64,000 bases of DNA from Nonomuraea turcica (GCF_030718205.1 NZ_JAUZQF010000009.1:1-64000); one strand, 5' to 3'; shown: positions 15,345 through 24,555, counted from the first letter of the stretch. The notes: generated by a model not told the origin, from the letters alone. Made by a program: numbers and translations.

Positions 15345-15902
15345 TCAGCGGAAGAACGGCAGGACCATCTCCACCAGCGCGTCGACGTCATCGTCGACCA
15401 TCGGCTCGCCGGTCATGCCCATTCGGTGGAGCAGGGTCCCGACGACGACGTCGATAAAGAACAGGACCCGGTGCTCCGGCTCGCCGAGCGCGTCCTGGAG
15501 CGCAAGCCGGTAGGGGTCCTGCAGCCGCGAGGAGAGGATCTCGCGCAGCTCCGGATCGCTGACACCGTCACTGAACACGCCCGCGAACGCGTCGCCCACC
15601 CCCGGCTCGCCGATCTTGCCCGCGGTCCAGCGGATGGCCGAGGACATGATCTCGGCCCGGCTGCCGCCCTCCAGCGGCGCCGGGCCGAACGCGTCGAGCA
15701 GGCAGTCCACGATCAGCGCCCCCTTCGTCGGCCAGCGACGGTAGATCGTCGTCTTCGCGATGCCGGCCGCAGCGGCGATGCGCTCCACCGTGGCACGCGC
15801 GTAGCCCAGCTCGTGGACCGTGCTCAGCGTCGCGGCGAAGACCACGTCGTTGATGCCGGAACGCGGACGGCCGGGCGGGCGGGCGGGTGTGCTCGAAGTC
15901 AT
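15345..15902 (-). CDS. TetR-family repressor
   Basis: 185-aa regulator. The N-terminal helix-turn-helix reads ATVERIAAAAGIAKTTIYRR followed by WPTKGALIVD, a standard TetR signature; the C-terminal ligand domain has no assignable ligand. ATG 15902 begins MTSSTPARPPGRPR; a GTG two codons upstream is possible and no strong ribosome binding site is visible. It is divergent from the esterase/ABC operon at 15988. The 86-bp spacer is filled with symmetrical repeats, so it most likely represses that operon and itself. Confidence 0.85.
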   Translation of the reverse strand: MTSSTPARPPGRPRSGINDVVFAATLSTVHELGYARATVERIAAAAGIAKTTIYRRWPTKGALIVDCLLDAFGPAPLEGGSRAEIMSSAIRWTAGKIGEPGVGDAFAGVFSDGVSDPELREILSSRLQDPYRLALQDALGEPEHRVLFFIDVVVGTLLHRMGMTGEPMVDDDVDALVEMVLPFFR

Positions 15903-15922
15903 GCTCACACGATACCGAGTTG

Positions 15923-15975
15923 CGCTACCGTAGGTTTCGAAACCAAAGGTAGCGAAACCAGAGGTAGCGAAACCA
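15923..15975. promoter_or_regulatory. TetR operator array
   Basis: CGCTACC (15923-15929) and GGTAGCG (15948-15954) flank a 12-bp palindrome GGTTTCGAAACC, giving a nearly symmetrical 32-bp block. GGTAGCGAAACCA is then repeated directly at 15948-15960 and 15963-15975. It lies between the TetR gene and the esterase start. Confidence 0.7.
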
Positions 15976-15987
15976 GAGGAGAGGCCC

Positions 15988-16926
15988 ATGAACGACATCA
16001 CCGCGATGCGGCGGCCGGCGGAGCCGGACTGGTCCATGGTGACGCCCGAGGAACTGATCGCCTTCCGAGACGCCGAGAACCGCGTCCGAGCGTCGACGGC
16101 GGCACGGGTGATCACTGGGGAGCCGGACTCCGGTGCCACGATCGGCTGGCAGCAGGTGGCGCTGCCCGGCCGTGAGCTTCCCGTCCGGGTGTACCGTCCC
16201 TCGGCTGCAGGAGCCTTGCCCCTCGTGATCCACGTGCACGGAGGCGCCTTTGTCGGCACGGCCGCGCAGAGCGACTGGGTCAACAGCCACCTCGCCGCCC
16301 ACCTGCCGGCGGTCGTCGTCTCGGTCGAGCACCGCCTCCTCGACTGGGAGACGCCGCTGTCCGCCGCCGCCGACGACGGCTGGGACGTGCTCCGGCACGT
16401 GGTGGAGCACGCCGGGACGTGGGACATCGATCCGGCCCGCGTCGCCGTCTTCGGCGAGAGCTGCGGCGGGCTGATCAGCGCGCTGGCGGCCATCAGGGCC
16501 AGGCGGGCCGGCCTGGGGCTGCGGGCGCAGGTGCTGGTCAACCCGGCGGTCGACGTGACCTCGACGGCCTGGACGTACGACTCGACGACCCAGTACGCGG
16601 ACACGCCCACCCTGTCCGTGCCGCTGCTGCGGTTCTTCCAGCGGCTGGCCATCCCCGAGGGCGCCGACGCCCGCGCGCTGTCGCCGCTGTACGCCGACGA
16701 TCTGAACGGGCTGGCCCCAGCGCTCGTGGTGGTGCCGACTTCCGACCCGATCGCCGACCACGGCCGCCGCTATGCCGAGCGGCTCCAGGCGGCCGGGACG
16801 CCCGCGCGGCTCAGCGAGTACCCGGAGGCGGGGCACGCGTTCCTGAGCATGCCAGGCATGGCACCCCAGGCGACGCCCGCCCGGGCGGAGATCCTCGCCT
16901 TCCTCCGGGAGTCCCTCGGTGAGTGA
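15988..16926 (+). CDS. HSL-type alpha/beta hydrolase (esterase)
   Basis: 312-aa esterase of the hormone-sensitive-lipase group. HVHGGAF supplies the oxyanion hole, GESCGG holds the nucleophile Ser, TSDPIADHG the catalytic Asp and EAGHAF the His. GAGGAGAG precedes the ATG. Its 3' end overlaps the GTG of the first ABC gene by 8 nt, so the three genes are one translationally coupled operon. Because the ABC pair resembles siderophore importers, the esterase may hydrolyse an imported ester siderophore; that is inference, and export of an ester compound is equally possible. Confidence 0.85.
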   Translation: MNDITAMRRPAEPDWSMVTPEELIAFRDAENRVRASTAARVITGEPDSGATIGWQQVALPGRELPVRVYRPSAAGALPLVIHVHGGAFVGTAAQSDWVNSHLAAHLPAVVVSVEHRLLDWETPLSAAADDGWDVLRHVVEHAGTWDIDPARVAVFGESCGGLISALAAIRARRAGLGLRAQVLVNPAVDVTSTAWTYDSTTQYADTPTLSVPLLRFFQRLAIPEGADARALSPLYADDLNGLAPALVVVPTSDPIADHGRRYAERLQAAGTPARLSEYPEAGHAFLSMPGMAPQATPARAEILAFLRESLGE

Positions 16927-18664
16927 CACCCGGCCGGACTCCGGCACCGTGGCCGGGCTGTTGCGCCCGCACGCCGGCAGTTTCGCCGCCCTGGTGATCC
17001 TGCAGGTGATCGGCGCCGTGGCGGGCCTGGCGCCGCTTCTGGCGGTGGCCGAGCTGGGGCGCGCCTTACTGTCGCCCGGCCCGGTCGATCGCGCTCATGT
17101 CTGGTTCGTGGTGCTCGCCGGCGTCGCCGGCCTGCTGGTCCGGCTGCTGTTCACCGCCGCATCGTCGGGGATCGGGCACCTGCTCGACAGCCAGGTGCAG
17201 CTGGCCTTCCGGCGGCGGCTGGCCGCGCACCTGGGCCGCGTCCCGATCGGGTGGTTCTCCCAGCGCAGGACGGGTGAGCTGGCCAAGGTGGTGGGCGAGG
17301 ACGTGAGCGCGGTGCATCCATTCATCGCCCACACGCCTGGCGAGCTGGTCTCGGCGTTCGTGGTGCCGCTGGTGTCGCTGGTCTACCTGTTCACGGTGGA
17401 CTGGCGGCTCACGCTGATCACGTTGATCCCGGTGCTGCTGGCGGTGGCGCTGGTCCCGTTGATGATGACCCCGGCGCGGCAGCGGGAGCAGCGCGAGTTC
17501 GACGCGGCCATGGGACGGATCGCCGGATCGGTCGTGGAGTTCGTGCAGGGCATCGCGGTGGTCAAGGCGTTCGGCGGGGCCGGGCGTACGCACCGGAAGT
17601 TCCTGACGGCCACGGACGAGTTCGCCGACACGTTCCTGCGGTGGGCGCGCGGGCTGGCGCCGATCGCCGCCGGGATGCAGACGGCGCTGGCGCCGCCGTT
17701 CGTGCTACTGGTCGTGCTGGTCGGCGGCACCCTCCTGATCGCAGGCGGCGGCCTGTCGCCGGCCGACCTGCTGCCGTTCCTGCTGCTGGGCCTGGGGCTG
17801 ACCGCTCCGGTGGCGGCGCTGGGGCACGGGCTCGACGACATGCAGGCGGCCCGGCGCGCGGTCGGCCGGATCAGGGACGTGCTGGCGGTGGAGCCGCTGC
17901 CCGAGCCCGGCCGCCCGATCGAGGCGCGCGGGCACCGGGTGGAGCTGCGGGACGTGCACTTCGGCTACGACACCGACCGCAGGGTGCTGCGCGGCATCGA
18001 CCTGGTACTCGAACCCGGCACGATCACCGCGATCGTGGGCTCCTCGGGCAGCGGCAAGTCCACGCTGGTCCAGCTGCTGCCCCGGTTCTTCGACCCCACC
18101 CACGGCTCGATCACCCTGGGCGGCGTCGATCTGCGCGAGCTCGGCAGCAGGCAGCTCTACCGGACAGTCTCCTTCGTCTTCCAGGACATCCGCCTCCTGC
18201 GTGCCTCCGTCGCCGACAACGTCGCCCTGGCGGTCCCGCAGGCCGACCGCGACCAGGTGGTCAGGGCCGCCAGGCTGGCCAACATCCACGACCGGATCCT
18301 GCAGCTGCCGCGCGGCTACGACACGGTGCTCGACGAGGAGGCCGGGCTGTCGCGCGGTGAGGCGCAACGGATCGCCATCGCCCGCGCGCTGCTCGCCGAC
18401 ACCCCCGTGCTGGTGCTGGACGAGGCGACCGCGTTCGCCGACCCACAGACCGAGCAGGCGGTACGGCACGCGCTGGCCACGCTGCAGGGCGATCGCACCA
18501 TCGTGGTCATCGCCCACCGTCTGGAGACGATCGCTGACGCCGACACCGTCGTGATGCTGGACGACGGAGCGATCATCGAGCGCGGCACGCCCGCCGAACT
18601 GCTGAGCCAGGGCGGCAGGTTCGCCGCGTTCTGGCGATCCCACCGAGGAGACGAGCCCCGATGA
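16919..18664 (+). CDS. ABC transporter, fused permease-ATPase, subunit 1
   Basis: 581-aa type IV (exporter-fold) ABC half-transporter. Six membrane helices fill about residues 1-310. The nucleotide-binding domain has Walker A GSSGSGKST (about 374-382), Q-loop FVFQD, a degenerate signature LSRGEAQR (Gly replaced by Arg), Walker B VLVLDEATA and the H-loop IAHRLE. GTG 16919 overlaps the esterase gene. It forms a pair with the next gene, overlapping it by ATGA. The pair resembles YbtPQ/IrtAB, exporter-fold proteins that import metal-siderophores; ordinary export cannot be excluded. Confidence 0.85.
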   Translation: MSDTRPDSGTVAGLLRPHAGSFAALVILQVIGAVAGLAPLLAVAELGRALLSPGPVDRAHVWFVVLAGVAGLLVRLLFTAASSGIGHLLDSQVQLAFRRRLAAHLGRVPIGWFSQRRTGELAKVVGEDVSAVHPFIAHTPGELVSAFVVPLVSLVYLFTVDWRLTLITLIPVLLAVALVPLMMTPARQREQREFDAAMGRIAGSVVEFVQGIAVVKAFGGAGRTHRKFLTATDEFADTFLRWARGLAPIAAGMQTALAPPFVLLVVLVGGTLLIAGGGLSPADLLPFLLLGLGLTAPVAALGHGLDDMQAARRAVGRIRDVLAVEPLPEPGRPIEARGHRVELRDVHFGYDTDRRVLRGIDLVLEPGTITAIVGSSGSGKSTLVQLLPRFFDPTHGSITLGGVDLRELGSRQLYRTVSFVFQDIRLLRASVADNVALAVPQADRDQVVRAARLANIHDRILQLPRGYDTVLDEEAGLSRGEAQRIAIARALLADTPVLVLDEATAFADPQTEQAVRHALATLQGDRTIVVIAHRLETIADADTVVMLDDGAIIERGTPAELLSQGGRFAAFWRSHRGDEPR

Positions 18665-20376
18665 TCCGCATGCTCCTGCGCGTCCTGGGACACCAGTACG
18701 CGCGACCGGTGCGCCGCACCGTGGCCCTCATGACGGCGACCGCGGTCGTCGAGGGCCTGTCGTACGCCCTGCTGGTCCCCGTGCTGCGGGCCCTGTTCGA
18801 CAACGACGCCGCCACCGCCCGCCCCTGGCTGATCGCGTTCGGCGCGGCGGGCGCGATCTACGCCGTGCTCCGCTACGCCAGCGACCTGTCCGGTTTCCGC
18901 GTCGGAACCACATTGCTGCGCGGCACGTACCGGCGGCTCGGCGGCCACCTGGCCCGCCTGCCCATCGGGTGGTACGGCCCCGGCCGCGTCGGCGAGGTGT
19001 CGCTCCTGGCCAGCAGGGGCGTGCTCCAGGCGATGAGTGTGCTCGCGCACGTGCTGGCGCCGTACGTCTCCGCCGCCGTGACTCCCCTGACCATCGTCGC
19101 GGTGATGCTCGCCTTCAACTGGCAGCTGGGGCTGGCCGCGCTGCTCGCCGTGCCCGTCGTGGCGGGGATCCAGCTCTGGACGGGACGCGCCACGGCCGCC
19201 GCCGACGCGGAACGCCACCACCGCGACCAGCAAGCCGCCGGTCGGGTCATCGAATACCTGCAGGCCCAGCCGGTGCTGCGAGCAGGCGGCCGTACCGTCG
19301 AGCGCTTCGGCCTGCTCGACGACTCGCTGCGCGAGCTCCAGCGTGCCTCCCGCCGCTCCATGTTGTCGGCGCTGCCCGGCATCCTCGGCCTGTCCCTCAC
19401 GGTGCAGGCGATCCTCACCGCGCTGCTGGTCCTGAGCACGTACCTGGCGCTGGGCGGCACCATCGGCCCGGCCGAGGTGCTCGCCATCCTGGTCCTGGCC
19501 ACCCGCTGCGCCGACCCCCTCCTCTCCCTCGGCGACATCGGCGGCCAGCTCCGCGGCGCCCGCGCCGAGCTGACCAAACTCGACACGCTCCTGCGCACCC
19601 CGCCGCTCCCCGAACCCCGCGAGCCGATCGAACCGGCCCGACACGACCTGGAGTTCGACTCCGTCACCTTCCGCCACGGCGACCGCACGGTGATCGACGA
19701 CCTCTCGCTGACCCTCCCCGAAGGCCGGCGACTGGCCGTCGTCGGCCCCTCAGGTGCGGGCAAGAGCACCTTGCTGCAGCTCCTGGCCCGCTTCCACGAC
19801 GTGGACACCGGCGCGATCCGCATCGGCGGCACGGACGTCCGCGCCATCGACACGCAGGCGCTCATGGCCCGGATCGCCATCGTCTTCCAGGATGTCTACC
19901 TCTTCGACGGCACCATCGAGGACAACATCCGGCTCGGCCGCGCCGGTGCCACCGAAGCCGAGGTCCGCGCGGCGTCGACCGCGGCCCGCCTGGACGAGGT
20001 GATCGAACGCCTGCCGGACGGCTGGGCCACCGCCGTCGGCGAGGGCGGCACCCTGCTGTCGGGCGGCGAACGCCAGCGCGTCTCCATCGCCCGCGCCCTA
20101 CTGAAAGACGCCCCCATCGTGCTGCTGGACGAGGTGACCTCCGCCCTCGACCCGGTGAACGAAGCGGCCGTCCACCAGGGCATCGAACGGCTGATGGCGG
20201 GCCGGACGGTGGTGATGGTGGCGCACCGGCTGCGTACCGTGCGCAACGCCGACCGCATCGCCTTCCTGGACGGCGGCCGGGTGGTGGAAGAAGGCACGCA
20301 CGACGAGCTGCTCCGCCGCGGCGGCCGCTATGCCGCCTTCTGGGACATCTCCATGGTGCCGGCAGCGCCTGAATAG
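18661..20376 (+). CDS. ABC transporter, fused permease-ATPase, subunit 2
   Basis: 571-aa partner of the preceding half-transporter. Six membrane helices, then Walker A GPSGAGKST (about 362-370), Q-loop IVFQDVYLFDG, canonical signature LLSGGERQR, Walker B IVLLDEVTS and H-loop VAHRL. One canonical and one altered signature in the pair predicts two unequal ATP sites, common in heterodimers. ATG 18661 overlaps the previous stop by 4 nt. A perfect hairpin at 20648-20678 probably ends the transcript. Confidence 0.85.
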   Translation: MIRMLLRVLGHQYARPVRRTVALMTATAVVEGLSYALLVPVLRALFDNDAATARPWLIAFGAAGAIYAVLRYASDLSGFRVGTTLLRGTYRRLGGHLARLPIGWYGPGRVGEVSLLASRGVLQAMSVLAHVLAPYVSAAVTPLTIVAVMLAFNWQLGLAALLAVPVVAGIQLWTGRATAAADAERHHRDQQAAGRVIEYLQAQPVLRAGGRTVERFGLLDDSLRELQRASRRSMLSALPGILGLSLTVQAILTALLVLSTYLALGGTIGPAEVLAILVLATRCADPLLSLGDIGGQLRGARAELTKLDTLLRTPPLPEPREPIEPARHDLEFDSVTFRHGDRTVIDDLSLTLPEGRRLAVVGPSGAGKSTLLQLLARFHDVDTGAIRIGGTDVRAIDTQALMARIAIVFQDVYLFDGTIEDNIRLGRAGATEAEVRAASTAARLDEVIERLPDGWATAVGEGGTLLSGGERQRVSIARALLKDAPIVLLDEVTSALDPVNEAAVHQGIERLMAGRTVVMVAHRLRTVRNADRIAFLDGGRVVEEGTHDELLRRGGRYAAFWDISMVPAAPE

Positions 20377-20647
20377 GGGGCGATGTCCCCTCGGGTCAAC
20401 GCACGACGGGATCGCGGACGCCCGCGCGCATGCCGAGGCAGGCGAGCTTCTTCCCAGCCCTGCCGCAACCTGTCACCTCATCCAGCATCAACACCTGCTG
20501 GATGGTGGCGGCCAATGCCGCCGGCAACGCCGAAGACAGAGCACCGCTGCTCGGCCTGGCCACGCGATCCTCGATGCCGTCGCGGGCCTGGCGGTCTGAG
20601 GTCACCGGCCGCTCTCTGACCAAGTGATCCGGGGTGGCATGTCTCCT
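20377..20647. other. No recognised gene
   Basis: Short frames exist on both strands (for example 20396-20623 minus), but none has a ribosome binding site or a family I recognise. Confidence 0.3.
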
Positions 20648-20678
20648 GCCGGCCGCCTGGGGCCTCCAGGCGGCCGGC
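20648..20678. terminator. Perfect 13-bp hairpin
   Basis: GCCGGCCGCCTGG (20648-20660) pairs fully with 20666-20678 around GGCCT. Only TT follows. It lies between the ABC operon and the aldo/keto reductase remnant. Confidence 0.55.
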
Positions 20679-20762
20679 TTGGTCGATGAGACTCATGATC
20701 AGTGAGACATGCCTCGGGCCGGATGAGAACCGGTCAGCGCTCCTGGAAGGTCCCCCGCCTAC

Positions 20763-20904
20763 GTTGCCATAGACGGCGGCGGTGTCCAGGTGGCGGAAGC
20801 TGGCGGCCAGAGCATCGGTTACGACCTGCTCGGTCTGGTCGGCGGGGACTTGAAAAAACGCCGAAGCCGAGGATCGGCATCTGCACGCCGTTGTTCAGAG
20901 TGAC
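20763..20904 (-). pseudogene. Aldo/keto reductase N-terminal remnant
   Basis: The minus strand begins VTLNNGVQMPILGFGVF, the first strand and loop of 2,5-diketogluconate-reductase-type aldo/keto reductases. After a run of six T one extra base shifts the frame; the next frame continues QVPADQTEQVV and SFRHLDTAAVYGN, the cofactor-site DTAxxYGN motif. It then ends. About 48 of roughly 280 residues survive. Confidence 0.7.
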
Positions 20905-20958
20905 CGCCGACGGGAAATTCCGGTGCGGAGGGTCGGTGGGGTGGTGTGTGATCGGGGG

Positions 20959-21828
20959 ATGGCGATCGAGATGGGCAGGCCGGGGGTCGACGGGCTCCGT
21001 GACGTGGTGCGGGTGTTGGGGGAGTGGCAGTACGACGGAGGGCCCGTGCAGTTGCATCCGGGGGATGTGGGGTGGTTCTGGCGGTTCGGCGCGGAGCGGA
21101 CGGCGGAGGCTACGCGGATCTGGAGCCGGGCTGGGGAGGTTCTGGCGGTCGGGCTGCTGGATGGTGCGGAGTTGCTGCGATTGGCGTTCGCGCCCGAGGC
21201 GTTGCGGGACGAGGAGTTGGCGCAGGCGGTGGTCGAGGATGTATCGGCGCTTGAGCGTGGTGTGCTGCCCGAGGGCGAGGTGTACGTCGAGGCGACGATG
21301 GGTGCGCTGGTCCAGGACCTGTTGTTCAAGGACGGCTGGGAGAGTGGCGAGCCGTGGACACCGCTTCGGCGCGACCTCGGCACGCCTGTGCCGGATCCCG
21401 GCGTACGCGTCGAGGTGATCGGGCCGGAACAGGCGCACGAGTGGGCCGCGATCCTGCGGGCGTCGTTCGACGGGTCCACGTTCACCGACGAGCGCTGGCA
21501 CGCGATGGCGGCAGGTGCGCCGTACGTCGACGCGCGGTGCCTGCTCGCTCGCAACGAGCAGGGCGAGGCGGTGGCGGCCGTGACGGCGTGGTCGGCGGGT
21601 GCAGGCAAGCCCGGGCTGATCGAGCCGATGGGCGTGCACCGGGCACACCGCCGTCACGGTTTCGGCAAAGCGATCACAGTCGCCGCAGCGCGCGCACTCC
21701 AGGAATTGGGTTCGTCCAGCGTGGACGTGTGCACGCCGAGCTCCAACGTCGGCGCCGTCGCCACCTACCGGTCGGCCGGCCTCGAGCAGTTGCCCAAGAG
21801 ACGGGACCTGTACCGCAACGCTTCTTGA
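20959..21828 (+). CDS. GNAT-family N-acetyltransferase
   Basis: 289-aa protein with the acetyl-CoA binding domain in its C-terminal half: LIEPMGVHRAHRRHGFGKAI is motif A with the RxxGxG/A-type loop, followed by SVDVCTPSSNVGAVATYRSA, the usual motif B. The N-terminal half may be a second, degenerate GNAT domain. ATG 20959 has GGGG just upstream; other in-frame starts lie upstream. It appears to be a single-gene unit. The acetyl acceptor cannot be predicted. Confidence 0.75.
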   Translation: MAIEMGRPGVDGLRDVVRVLGEWQYDGGPVQLHPGDVGWFWRFGAERTAEATRIWSRAGEVLAVGLLDGAELLRLAFAPEALRDEELAQAVVEDVSALERGVLPEGEVYVEATMGALVQDLLFKDGWESGEPWTPLRRDLGTPVPDPGVRVEVIGPEQAHEWAAILRASFDGSTFTDERWHAMAAGAPYVDARCLLARNEQGEAVAAVTAWSAGAGKPGLIEPMGVHRAHRRHGFGKAITVAAARALQELGSSSVDVCTPSSNVGAVATYRSAGLEQLPKRRDLYRNAS

Positions 21829-21969
21829 GCTTTCCTGGAGGACCCCGCCCAGTCCGGCGCCCGCACGCCACGGTGTACGACGCCATCCGGCTTCTGGCCC
21901 CAGCCGACAAGTTCAGGTCCTGCAGCCAGAGAGGCCGAAGAGGCGTAGAGGAACTCACGGGATCTTTCC

Positions 21970-22677
21970 TTAAGCCGGGCAGGCGGGAGCCATCTCGGCC
22001 GGTGTGCTGTCGCGGAGCGCGCGAATGTGGGTGAGGAGGTCCTTGGTCTGGCGGTCATCCTCCAGCCAGGTGTAAACCGGGGCGAACGCGGCGCGCAGCT
22101 CCCGCACCCGCTCGGGGCCGGCAGTCACCAGTTCGATTGCACCGCGCCGGCACAGGGCGCCGATCGCCTCCTGCTCGAAGGACCTGATGAACTCGATGCT
22201 CTCCGGCACCGCCGCCAGCGCGGCACGGCGCAGCAGGTCCCGCTGGTCCGGAGTGAGGGCGTGGCGGCTTGCGACGATCGTGAGCGGCCGCGGCCACAGG
22301 CTCACGTCCGCTGTCAGCGACCGCAGCGTCCCGTCATACCGGTTGCCCCGCACGGCCGCGATCTGCAGCTCCACCCCGTCGAAGCCGTCCACCGGCGCGC
22401 CCTCGAACGCGTAGGGCACCGCCGTGGCCCCCAAAGCCGCCAGGCTGCGCGCCGCCACCTGCCCGGCGGAGATCGCGATCCCCGCGCCCTTGTAGTCGGC
22501 CGGGCCGAGGAAGCGTCGTTCCACGCCGGCGGGCCTGCGCAGCGGGCCGGGCAGAATGCCGATCCCCTCCAGTCCCAGCGCCGCGGGTCCCTGAAGCATC
22601 TGCGAGGTCAGCCCGGCCTCGCCCAGGACGGCCTGCTCCAGCGTGAGATCGGAGACCGCGCCGCCGGTGGCAGGCGG
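21970..22677 (-). pseudogene. DctP-like solute-binding protein lacking its N-terminus
   Basis: About 235 residues match the C-terminal two thirds of TRAP/DctP-type substrate-binding proteins: GPADYKGAGIAIS, DGFDGVELQIAA and TADVSLWPRPLTIVAS. The frame opens directly after the TGA of the metallo-hydrolase gene (22678-22680), leaving no room for a signal peptide or the first lobe. The only internal ATG (22599) lacks a ribosome binding site. No membrane components of a TRAP system are nearby. It is probably a truncated, non-functional gene fused to its neighbour by deletion. Confidence 0.6.
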
Positions 22678-23556
22678 TCAGGCGACGGGGATCCAGGCGA
22701 ACCGGCCGTCGGGACCAGGTTCGGCCCGCCCGAAGACCACGTCGGCGAAGTGGCCGCCGTAGCCGATGGTGTCGGGGCGGCTCAGTTCTTCGACCAGGCG
22801 GCGGCGATGCTTGGCGGATTTTGCCGGGTCGTGGTCGATCCCACAGGACCATTCGGGGTGGGTGACCTGGACCGGCGCGTGCAGGGCGTCGCCGAACGCG
22901 ATGAGCCGCCGGTCGCCGCCTGTGATGGTGTAGGTGGTGTGGCCGATGGTGTGTCCGGGCGCGAAGGAGGCCCGGACGCCGGGGAAGATCTCTTCGCCGT
23001 CCCTGATCGTGCGGACCCGGGGTTCCATGACGGCGAGTCGCTGCTCGGCGGCGAGGTCGCGCCGCTCCCACTCGGGCGCCGCGACCAGATGAGCGGCGTG
23101 CGCGAAGGGTGGTGCGTCGTCGCCGGGGGCGGTGCTCCACGTCCAACCTAGGTGGTCGCTGTGCAGGTGGGTGATGGCGATGGCCTCGATCTGCTCCGGC
23201 GTACGGCCCAGCCGCCGCAGGCTGTCCAGCAGTTCACCCCCGTACAACCGCCCCAGCAGCGGGTTGGCCGGGTCGTCGGGGTGGGACTCGGGTCCGAACC
23301 CGGTGTCGATGAGCAGCGCCTGGTCGCCTCGCTCGACCAGCAGCCCGCCGATCCCGGCGACCAGAAAGCCGTCGTCGTCGAGGTGGTCGCGGTGGGTGGC
23401 CCAGTCGGTGGCGGTGGCGGTGGGCAACCAGCCGCGCGGCTTGAGTCGGACCACCCCGTCGGGGACGTACGTGATCGTTAGGTCGCCCAACTGGAGCGAG
23501 CGGACGCGGGGCGCGCGGCTCAGTCGCGCGCGGTCGAAAACGGTCGTCGTGGCCAT
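22678..23556 (-). CDS. Metallo-beta-lactamase-fold hydrolase
   Basis: 292-aa MBL-fold enzyme. THLHSDHLGW is the HxHxDH zinc motif, APGHTIGHT gives the next His, GDALH the bridging Asp region, and GGHFADV a late His. Family members include lactonases and other hydrolases; the quorum-sensing lactonase type is possible but unproven. It is divergent from a MarR gene, with nested palindromes between them, so it is probably MarR-controlled. The stop is directly followed by the DctP-like fragment. Confidence 0.85.
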   Translation of the reverse strand: MATTTVFDRARLSRAPRVRSLQLGDLTITYVPDGVVRLKPRGWLPTATATDWATHRDHLDDDGFLVAGIGGLLVERGDQALLIDTGFGPESHPDDPANPLLGRLYGGELLDSLRRLGRTPEQIEAIAITHLHSDHLGWTWSTAPGDDAPPFAHAAHLVAAPEWERRDLAAEQRLAVMEPRVRTIRDGEEIFPGVRASFAPGHTIGHTTYTITGGDRRLIAFGDALHAPVQVTHPEWSCGIDHDPAKSAKHRRRLVEELSRPDTIGYGGHFADVVFGRAEPGPDGRFAWIPVA

Positions 23557-23608
23557 GTTCCTGCCTCGTGCTCAGAGAGACACCACCGGACGGCGGCACA
23601 GGAGACGT

Positions 23609-23648
23609 TACAACTAGAACCATTCTAATTGCAATTGTTTGAGTTGTA
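23609..23648. promoter_or_regulatory. Nested operator between MBL hydrolase and MarR
   Basis: TACAACT (23609-23615) and AGTTGTA (23642-23648) are perfect inverted 7-mers flanking the palindrome AATTGCAATT (23627-23636). The block is A/T-rich and lies in the divergent spacer, so it is a likely MarR operator overlapping both promoters. Confidence 0.6.
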
Positions 23649-23661
23649 GTAGACTCTGGCC

Positions 23662-24087
23662 ATGACCGACGAGCGTGGGACCCAGGTCCAGGCCGACCGT
23701 GAGCTTTGCGGCCTGATCAACGGCCTGGCCAAACAGATCGAGGCGCACGTCCGGGTCCGCGCGGCCACGCTTGGCCTGACCGCCTCGCAGGGCGTCGCGT
23801 TGCGCGAGCTGACCGGTCCCATGACGTTGCGTGAGCTCGCCGAACGGATGAGCTGCGAGCCCTCCAACGCCACCTTCGTCGCCGACCGCCTCGAGGAACA
23901 GGGCTACCTCGAACGCCATCCACACCCCGGCAACCGCCGCGCCAAGCAGCTCGTCCTGACGTCCGCGGGCGCCGAACTCCGCGAGCGCCTCCTGGATCTG
24001 CTCTCTAAGGACTCCCCGCTGGCCCCGCTGTCCCCCGAAGAGCAAGACGCCCTGCAACACCTCCTCGCCCGCGCCGTCGTCCACTGA
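23662..24087 (+). CDS. MarR-family transcriptional regulator
   Basis: 141-aa winged-helix protein. LTASQGVALRELTGPMTLRE, LAERMSCEPSNATFVADRLE and the wing EQGYLERHPHPGNRRAKQLV are typical MarR features. It is divergent from the MBL hydrolase gene and probably represses it through the palindromes at 23609-23648. It contains two Cys residues (Cys16 and one in MSCEPS), the latter in the recognition region, so thiol sensing is conceivable but unproven. Confidence 0.85.
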   Translation: MTDERGTQVQADRELCGLINGLAKQIEAHVRVRAATLGLTASQGVALRELTGPMTLRELAERMSCEPSNATFVADRLEEQGYLERHPHPGNRRAKQLVLTSAGAELRERLLDLLSKDSPLAPLSPEEQDALQHLLARAVVH

Positions 24088-24555
24088 TCCCCCGGGACCA
24101 TCATCAGGGACTCCTTATCCGAAGCCTCCCCGGCCGTCCGGGGTCGGCCGCATCACGTGGTCGCCGATCTCCACGGGATGCCGGTAAGAATCGAGCCAGA
24201 CGCCCAAAGGCGACCGCGCGTGACCGGGAGTTCCCGGGCGGCCATTTAGCAAGCAATACGACCTGTGCAAACGCTCGATTCAGCGTTATCGCGCCGCAGA
24301 GCGCCGGACTCATCCCCGAACGTCCGGACCGAAACCAACCCTCGGCGGATTGCGCGGTTGCGCACCGTGACCTGCGGCGACCCCACTCGTTTGGGCCGTG
24401 CGCGCGATTCGGGGCTTGAGCAGCAACCGAACGGCCAGTCACGGCCAGGAGCCCGGCGGACGCCTCTTATCGTCACTGGCTGTTCGCGCGGCCGCGGTCC
24501 CACCGCGACCAGCGCGCTGGGCACGGGGACCCGACAGACACCGGGTGCGAAATCG
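24088..24555. other. No recognised gene; decayed MocR-like start
   Basis: The minus-strand frame just right of this stretch (DPVGRLRTNS, then DLLIDF) copies the beginning of the MocR gene at 27454, but leftward it turns into unrelated sequence. No other gene is seen. Confidence 0.35.
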
